Assembly (NCBI GenBank): GCA_964423545.1
Contig: CAYRFV010000183.1
Coordinates: 1 to 11,399, forward strand
DNA: 11,399 bases
Direction: 5' to 3'
From: JALOOE01 sp964423545
GTDB taxonomy: Bacteria; Chloroflexota; Anaerolineae; CG2-30-64-16
Part shown: in pieces, positions 6,272 through 11,399 of the stretch
Layout: the number at the start of each line of letters is the position of its first letter
Position numbering within the stretch: position 1 is the first letter of the stretch
Translations under genes and position numbers: made by a program
Notes under the pieces: model-generated
What the model saw: only the letters and a program-made list of their open reading frames with translations
The model's database searches: none
What the model was told of the DNA's origin: nothing

Positions 6272-7957
6272 TTACGCGGCCTGCACCCTGCCGATCCCGG
6301 TGCTGATCCTCGCGAGCAGCTCCTTGGACCGTCGCAGACTGGGGCTGATCTGCATCTCGAACTCCCGTTTCCTGGCGACGGCCGCAGTCACATCGCCCTC
6401 GTCCAATAACCCCTTGATTTCATCCACGGCCGTGTTCAGCGGCTCCAGGTACTCGCCGAAGCCCTGGATCAACCCGGCGCGGGTGACGGCCATCTGATCC
6501 AGCTCCTCTTGCAGTTGCTGGTAAGTCTCGGCATCGAGCAGGGGCCGAAGCCTGGGCAAGGTGTCGGCGCGCAGGCGCAGCATTTCTCGCAGCAACGCCT
6601 GTTCGTCGCCGAACGTCTCCGTGTCGTAGTACGCTTTGAATCCCAGGTAGAACGTCTCGAACTTGCCGGGGAACGCCGCCGGATCGCCGCCGGTGGCCCG
6701 AAATTCCGTGCTCAGCCGCACCAGGTTCCGGAAGCTTGCTTCGAAGGCTCCCAGGAGCCGCTCCAGCTCCCCGACGAGGCGCGTCCCTTCCTCCTGCCGG
6801 CGGGCCGCCTCCAGGGCGTGGCCCATCGCTGTGGCCACGACACCGATCTCGGCGATGGGCCTGCCGAGCGGGAAGTCGATGATCTGGCTATCGGCCAGCC
6901 GGCAGAAAAGCACCGGCACGCCCCAGTCCCACTGATCCTGAACCAGCGCGCGTGCTTCGTTCATCGCCAGGTCGGCAACGCCGTGGCTCAGCAGCCGGCC
7001 GTAGAACTGGCCCGTGAAGAGGCGGGCGGTCGCCATCCCCACCCGATCCGACATGGCCACTACGGCCGATGCGCCGCCCTGCTCTACCAGCGCGGGTCCC
7101 AGCGGCACGAACGCATCGTGGCGGCTGCGCGTGGCCGTTTCGCATGCCGCCAGGAAGCAGAGCAGCGGCCGTGCCTTCAGGAGCGAAAACGCGCTCAGCA
7201 GGCGATCCGCCTGGATGACGTCGACGGCGCCGTCGTCCCGCTCCAGGTACAGGACGGTGCCGGCGGCGGTGGCGGCGCCATGGCACAGAAAGTGCACCAT
7301 GTGGCGCCCCTCGGCCAGCGCGGCGCGCACGGCGTTCAGCGTGGGCGGGGTCGCCGTGCCCGATTCCAGGTAGGTGACCTCAACCTCGGGCAGCCCATCC
7401 AGCAGATCGTGCAGCGCCTGCCGCTCTTCCGCAGGGATCGGGTCCAGAACGAAGCCGGGCAGGTTGGACGGGGACGCAACGACCGCCAGCATGCGCAGCG
7501 GCCGTTCGATCACGGGCGCGGGCCGCTTCCAGTCCCGGGCCAGGAGGTAACGAGAGAAGGGCGTGGCGGCTGCTGCGGCCAGCGGCTGCCAGACCCCGTC
7601 GATGGGCGCCAGCAACCGCTCCCAGCTCAGGTGCGCCAGCTCCGGGGGATCGATGCGCAGACACAGGCGCAGCGCCCCGTCTCCGGCTGAGACCGCGGCG
7701 AGGGTCTCGCGGAACGGCTCGCCGATCGCATCGTCGGCAAAGAGCATCTCGCCCAGCGCCCGGCCATACGCCGGTGGATCCACCTCGAGCACAGCCAGTC
7801 GGTCGCGGTCGAGCCGCAGTACGCCGGGCGGAAAGCTGCGCCGCCGCACCACCTCCAGCTCGACGGGATAGCTCGGCTCTGCGTTTGTGGCGGGGAAGAT
7901 GCGGATCTCGAGCAGGGCATACTCGTCGGCCGGGCCCTGGGTCTCGGTAAGAATCAT
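6272..7957 (-). CDS. CHAT-domain cysteine protease with helical C-terminal domain
   Basis: CHAT (caspase HetF-associated with TPRs) family protein, 561 aa from the ATG at 7957. CHAT domains are caspase-clan proteases used in bacterial stress, cell-death and anti-phage signalling. Seen: a beta-rich N-terminal part, then the CHAT core at about residues 100-360. The core has the conserved LSWERLLAP entry strand near 110, catalytic His226 in HFLCHG, catalytic Cys272 in LAACETA, and the later core segments ASAVVAMSDRVG and WGVPVLFCRL. Both catalytic residues are present, so it is probably active. Residues about 370-561 are almost entirely helical and lack a recognisable TPR consensus; the end (EEL..M, EIKGLLDEGD, RRSKELLARI) may be coiled coil and could bind a partner. 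There is no signal peptide or membrane segment. An ATG/GTG extension to 8089 would overlap the upstream gene and has no support; GGAGGG before 7957 decides the start. It follows the WD40 gene by 76 nt and is likely co-transcribed with it. Confidence 0.88.
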   Translation of the reverse strand: MILTETQGPADEYALLEIRIFPATNAEPSYPVELEVVRRRSFPPGVLRLDRDRLAVLEVDPPAYGRALGEMLFADDAIGEPFRETLAAVSAGDGALRLCLRIDPPELAHLSWERLLAPIDGVWQPLAAAAATPFSRYLLARDWKRPAPVIERPLRMLAVVASPSNLPGFVLDPIPAEERQALHDLLDGLPEVEVTYLESGTATPPTLNAVRAALAEGRHMVHFLCHGAATAAGTVLYLERDDGAVDVIQADRLLSAFSLLKARPLLCFLAACETATRSRHDAFVPLGPALVEQGGASAVVAMSDRVGMATARLFTGQFYGRLLSHGVADLAMNEARALVQDQWDWGVPVLFCRLADSQIIDFPLGRPIAEIGVVATAMGHALEAARRQEEGTRLVGELERLLGAFEASFRNLVRLSTEFRATGGDPAAFPGKFETFYLGFKAYYDTETFGDEQALLREMLRLRADTLPRLRPLLDAETYQQLQEELDQMAVTRAGLIQGFGEYLEPLNTAVDEIKGLLDEGDVTAAVARKREFEMQISPSLRRSKELLARISTGIGRVQAA

Positions 7958-7961
7958 TGCA

Positions 7962-7967
7962 CCCTCC
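7962..7967 (-). promoter_or_regulatory. Ribosome binding site of the CHAT gene
   Basis: GGAGGG on the minus strand lies 4 nt before the ATG at 7955-7957. This excludes the longer frame that would begin at 8089 inside the upstream gene. Confidence 0.7.
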
Positions 7968-8033
7968 AAAGAGAAGAGATCGTCCCTGTTTCGGCGGGAT
8001 GCGCTCAGCTCTGCCGGCGCCGGGTGCGACCCC

Positions 8034-11000
8034 TCAGCCAGACGAAGAGGACGGGGAGGGCTCAGTGCAGGTCTGGCTGTAGGGCTCATCCGGACCGAAG
8101 TAGGCGGCCCATTCCTCCGGCGTCAGGCTTCTGCCCACACGGCGGCATACTCCAGGTATCTGGCGCAGCAATTCCTCGTGGTCAGCCAGCGGCTGAGACG
8201 TAGCCTGGAGCCGCTCCTCCAGCTCTCTGCCGTAGGTCAGCTCCCACACCAGGGCGCGATCTTCGCCCACACTGACCAGCCGCCGGTCAGCGTCGGTGAA
8301 TGCCAGGATCCGGGCGTTCCCGTGATCCATCACGGCCACGACTTGTTTGGCCGCGTAGTCCCAGATCTCGATCTGGTTGGAGGTCGCCACGGCGACCCGC
8401 GTTCCGTCTTCGTTCAGGGCCAGGCCCGTCACCCATTCCTGGGTCGAAAGGGCTGCCAACGGTTCGCGCACTGCCGGAGACCCCCCGGGCGGGGTATCCG
8501 ATCGCCTGCGCAGCGCGAAGATGTCGGCTCGTCGCCCCATCCCGCCGGCTGCCAACACATCGCCGTGGGCGTTGAGTGCAACCGCCAACACGTCGGTGTG
8601 GATGTACGGCCCGGTTGTCGCGTATTGCACCGTGGTGCCGCTCTGCGACGCCATGTAAGCCATCGCCACATTCTCCTCGAGCTGCTGGTGATAGCTGATC
8701 GTCGCGATCGACGAGCCATCCGCGCTGAGGACGACACCCAGCGCGTCGCCCGCCGTCCATGACAGGTGCGGGAGAGGCTGCCCGCTCTCCATGTCCCAGA
8801 CCAGCGTGGAGCCGCTCGCGAGGCCCGCAGCGAGCTTTGTGCCGTCCGCGCTGTAGCCGAGCGCCTGGATCTCGGCCTTCGTCTCCCACGTGGCCAGGTT
8901 CGCGCCCTTGGCAACATCCAGCACGGTCAGCCTGCCTTCGGGCCAGGCGATGGCCACGGTGGACCCGTCGGGACCCAACGCCACCGTCCGCACCTGGTCG
9001 GCCGGCGCATCGAGCCGGATGGGCGAGGCTTTCCCTGCCGGATCATAGATGCGCACATCCTGGGCGCTGACGACGGCCACCCTCGCGCCGTCCGCGCTGA
9101 GCGACAGCGGGGCACGCAGGTTGTTCGACCGTCTCTGTGCCGGACCGTAGATGATGCTGCCGCCAGCGGGAGGGAAGCGCTGGATCGCTTTGGCCCAGGC
9201 GCGCTGCCCCTCCAGGGTGTTCGGGCCGCGCTTCAGCGCTTCGATGGCCAGAAGGACGCCGGTGGCTCGCGCAGTCGAATCCGGAGACTGCATCTGCGCC
9301 TCGGCCTCGGCGGCCAGCCGCGACACCAGGGACGCAGCCTTCGCGCCGTCTCCCTCTGCCGCGGTGTGCGAGGCCCACGAGCCCGGAAGCAGCGCTGCCA
9401 GCTGCTCCAGGATCGCTGCATCTCTCGGCGCCTCCGCCAGCAGCAGCCGGCTCAGCACCGTGTCCAGCGCCGTTGGGTCGGCGGCCGCCACCGGCAGGAG
9501 CGAGCGGATCAGGGCCGCGCGCTGCCGCTCGCCGATCTCGGGTGCGACCAACGCCTCGGCCGCAAGACGAGCCGCCACCCAGGGCGCGAATCCGGGGTCA
9601 GGCACATAGACGGTCGTCCCTCGTGCAAGCGGCTGATCGGCTGGCAGGAGCGGATTCAGGCGCACGAACTCCGAGGCGTCGCGTTGATAGACCTCCGCCA
9701 GCGCCGCCAGGGTCACGGCATTCAACAGCTTGTCGGGCAGCGGTGGCCAGCCTGGAGCCGAATTGCGGAATTCGTAGCTCCGCCCAACGGTGTGGAGCGC
9801 GGCCAGCGCCTCCGGCGACTCGGCTTGCACGAATCCGACATCTTGCTGCACATAGGTCAGCGGCGACGGCCACCAGCGGATGCGCATTGCCTCGACGCGT
9901 GCGGTGAGCCGAGCGGCGTACGCGGGATCGGCCACGTTGTGCGCCGCCACTTCGGCCGCGCGCAGCGCCCGCTCGACCCAGCTCGCCTCTTTTCCCGGCG
10001 GGAGACAGACCAACGCGGCCTCTGCGAGGGCAAGCGAGACTCGCGTGTCCAAGACGGCCGCATCCAACCCGAGCTGGAAGGCCCGCGACAGGAACACCTC
10101 GGCCGATGACCCCTCTCCGATCAGTCCCTTCCGGGCCAGTTGAGCGTAGGAGGCGAGCAGGCAGCAAACGCGCGCCAGGCGGCCTTCCCCTGGCCGGTCG
10201 GAGAAGGCGGGGACCGCTTCATCCCAAATCCGCCTGAGCTGCGCATCCAGCGAATTGCCGGCGCCGGGCAGGCCCGCGGCGGCAGCCAACGCCAATACGG
10301 TCAGCGGCAGGCCCTCCGTGAAGCTGAAGCCGCCGGCATCCAGGACCACTGCGGCCAGCTCCAGAGCCTTGGCCCGGACCCAACCCGCATCCGGATGCTG
10401 GAGCACTGCGCTCAGGAGCTGCCAGAGGGAGGCGTTGCGGTAGGCCGGGTAGACGAGCGTGCCATATCCGGCCAGGTGCTCCTGCCAATAGCGTTCGCCT
10501 GCGTCTGGGTGGGCCGCCGCGAAGGCAACCAGGGCGGGCCCCACGACAGCTGACTGGTAGACAGGGGCCGCCGTGGATGCGTAGGCAGGCTCCTGGCTCA
10601 GGAGCTCCTGAGCGACGAGCTCCTGAGCGACGGGATCCTGAGCGACGGGCTTCTGGGCGACGAGCTCCTGGCCATCTGGAAGCGAGTTGCGTGCCAGCAG
10701 GTCGCGCAGCTCGTCCTCAGCAGGCGCAGGCGGAAGGCGCAGCGAGGGGACTGGGGCGCCGTCCAGGTCGGCGCGAATGCGCTGCATCAGCACCTGCCGG
10801 GGGTCGGCCGGCACCAGATCGGCGATCTCGGCAGCGACCTGGTCCAACAGCCGGCGTGCGGGATCCGGGTGGGCCCCGGCGCACTCCCACGCGATCTCCA
10901 GCCGCAGCGCCTGCCGCCAGGCGGTCGCAAGGTCGAAACCGTCGAGCGCCTCCACGGCTCCGGCCAGATCGCCTCGCCGCGCCAGGTTCACGAACCATGC

Positions 11001-11399
11001 GGCGTGCGCCCGCGGCTCGCCGGCGCGCGCCAACTCCAGCGCAAGCTGGACCAGGCGCGGCAGCGATTCAGGCTTGTCGTCGGCCGCAGCCGACGACAGC
11101 GCCCGCCGGAGCTGCCGGCGGCGGGTTATCGGGTCACCGGCGTCCGTCGCGCGTCGCGCCTCGGCGCCCTCATCGGCCCCGGCCGGCGGCGCGGCGTTTT
11201 CACCGAGCGCCGGCCGCGGCAGCACGTCGCGCTCGTCGACCACGGGCAGCCGCACGGCCGGGTCGCCGAGCAGGACGTGGTTGGCCGCGTCGCTGGTGTG
11301 CGCCCAGAGGCCGGCCAGCTCTGCGGGGTCAGACTGCCTCCCGGACTTGATCTCCTTGAGCGCGTCCACGACCTTCTTGATATCTTTCTCGAGGTAGTC
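8034..11399 (-). CDS. Large WD40 protein with caspase/CHAT-like N-terminal remnant and LysM-like module (5' partial)
   Basis: The frame is open to the right edge (1121 codons seen), so the true start lies outside; the internal GTG at 11367-11369 is not a convincing start. Domains by visible residue number: 31-53 (LWAHTSDAANHVLLGDPAVR, then LPV) resembles the last strands of caspase, CHAT or gingipain-type peptidase domains, so a protease domain probably precedes it. Residues 54-240 are a charged linker and helical, and 242-271 hold six pentapeptide repeats. Residues 272-555 are Ala/Leu-rich helical hairpins of alpha-solenoid type. Residues about 556-602 are LysM-like (TLAALAEVYQRD...FVRLNPLL...TTVYVPD), 603-750 helical, and 763-1062 carry about seven WD40-type repeats (LSADG, VWDM, IEIWDY, LVWEL), probably one seven-bladed propeller. 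Residues 1091-1114 carry SLTPEEWAAYF...PYSQTC, a tail I recognise from bacterial STAND/WD40 proteins. There is no transmembrane segment in the visible part. Likely a cytoplasmic sensor or effector scaffold; the function is inference. Confidence 0.85.
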   Translation of the reverse strand, partial: DYLEKDIKKVVDALKEIKSGRQSDPAELAGLWAHTSDAANHVLLGDPAVRLPVVDERDVLPRPALGENAAPPAGADEGAEARRATDAGDPITRRRQLRRALSSAAADDKPESLPRLVQLALELARAGEPRAHAAWFVNLARRGDLAGAVEALDGFDLATAWRQALRLEIAWECAGAHPDPARRLLDQVAAEIADLVPADPRQVLMQRIRADLDGAPVPSLRLPPAPAEDELRDLLARNSLPDGQELVAQKPVAQDPVAQELVAQELLSQEPAYASTAAPVYQSAVVGPALVAFAAAHPDAGERYWQEHLAGYGTLVYPAYRNASLWQLLSAVLQHPDAGWVRAKALELAAVVLDAGGFSFTEGLPLTVLALAAAAGLPGAGNSLDAQLRRIWDEAVPAFSDRPGEGRLARVCCLLASYAQLARKGLIGEGSSAEVFLSRAFQLGLDAAVLDTRVSLALAEAALVCLPPGKEASWVERALRAAEVAAHNVADPAYAARLTARVEAMRIRWWPSPLTYVQQDVGFVQAESPEALAALHTVGRSYEFRNSAPGWPPLPDKLLNAVTLAALAEVYQRDASEFVRLNPLLPADQPLARGTTVYVPDPGFAPWVAARLAAEALVAPEIGERQRAALIRSLLPVAAADPTALDTVLSRLLLAEAPRDAAILEQLAALLPGSWASHTAAEGDGAKAASLVSRLAAEAEAQMQSPDSTARATGVLLAIEALKRGPNTLEGQRAWAKAIQRFPPAGGSIIYGPAQRRSNNLRAPLSLSADGARVAVVSAQDVRIYDPAGKASPIRLDAPADQVRTVALGPDGSTVAIAWPEGRLTVLDVAKGANLATWETKAEIQALGYSADGTKLAAGLASGSTLVWDMESGQPLPHLSWTAGDALGVVLSADGSSIATISYHQQLEENVAMAYMASQSGTTVQYATTGPYIHTDVLAVALNAHGDVLAAGGMGRRADIFALRRRSDTPPGGSPAVREPLAALSTQEWVTGLALNEDGTRVAVATSNQIEIWDYAAKQVVAVMDHGNARILAFTDADRRLVSVGEDRALVWELTYGRELEERLQATSQPLADHEELLRQIPGVCRRVGRSLTPEEWAAYFGPDEPYSQTCTEPSPSSSSG
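10587..10676 (-). repeat. Six 15-nt direct repeats encoding a pentapeptide array
   Basis: Six tandem units of 15 nt (consensus on the plus strand GAGCTCCTGAGCGAC; two units identical, the others diverged) lie inside the WD40 gene. They encode DGQEL-VAQKP-VAQDP-VAQEL and VAQEL-LSQEP on the minus strand, with Gln fixed at the third position. The array keeps the frame and sits between the N-terminal part and the helical region, so it is probably a flexible linker prone to length change by slippage. Confidence 0.8.

Noticed and set aside
6509..7690. 393-codon plus-strand open frame opposite the CHAT gene
   Set aside because: The opposite strand carries the CHAT catalytic motifs; this frame is Gln/Arg/Gly-rich and unrecognisable.
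7958..8089. 44-residue N-terminal extension of the CHAT gene
   Set aside because: It would overlap the end of the WD40 gene, is Pro/Arg/Ala-rich, and the ATG at 7957 has a much better ribosome binding site.
8766..10109. 447-codon plus-strand open frame opposite the WD40 gene
   Set aside because: It is antisense to clear WD40 and LysM-like sequence; its length is explained by high GC content.

Overview
This is a GC-rich bacterial window (roughly 64-65% GC by eye) with six protein-coding genes. The last one runs off the right edge. No rRNA, tRNA, CRISPR array, transposase or integrase was seen. The mix suggests a filamentous or multicellular-type bacterium such as a member of the Chloroflexota: a CHAT protease, a long WD40 protein with a caspase/CHAT-like N-terminal remnant, a CrtI-type carotenoid desaturase, a cytoplasmic sialidase-like protein and a Gfo/Idh/MocA oxidoreductase. 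That placement is inferred from gene content only; there is no phylogenetic marker here.

Layout, left to right. (1) A Gfo/Idh/MocA oxidoreductase lies on the minus strand (38-1105), possibly followed by the first codons of another minus-strand gene at the left edge. (2) A divergent control region (1106-1708) holds two good sigma70-type promoters. One faces left (1440-1467) and leaves a leader of about 330 nt before the oxidoreductase. The other faces right (1612-1640) and drives the next two genes. (3) A plus-strand pair follows: an alpha/beta hydrolase with an N-terminal membrane/signal segment (1709-2719) and a CrtI-family desaturase (2796-4280). They are joined by a 76-nt gap containing a hairpin and a 27-codon mini-ORF with ATGA overlaps at both ends. 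(4) A short convergent gap (4281-4392) contains two modest hairpins. (5) The rest is a minus-strand cluster, in transcription order: the large partial WD40 protein (8034-11399), a stand-alone CHAT protease (6272-7957) and a sialidase/BNR-like protein (4393-6195). Its two gaps are 76 nt each, and the gap before the sialidase gene carries a strong 9-bp hairpin.

The most interesting part is the WD40-CHAT cluster. The WD40 protein begins, within the window, with what looks like the C-terminal end of a caspase/CHAT-type domain. It then has six pentapeptide repeats, a long helical region, a LysM-like module, a probable seven-bladed WD40 propeller and a C-terminal motif that I recognise from bacterial STAND/WD40 signalling proteins. 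Directly downstream is a CHAT protease with an intact His/Cys dyad and its own helical C-terminal domain. A sensor protein next to a protease is the layout expected for a protease-based stress, cell-death or anti-phage system, but no substrate (for example a gasdermin) is visible here and the function is inference.

The plus-strand pair probably acts in carotenoid or other isoprenoid/lipid metabolism. The Gfo/Idh/MocA enzyme is probably involved in sugar metabolism.
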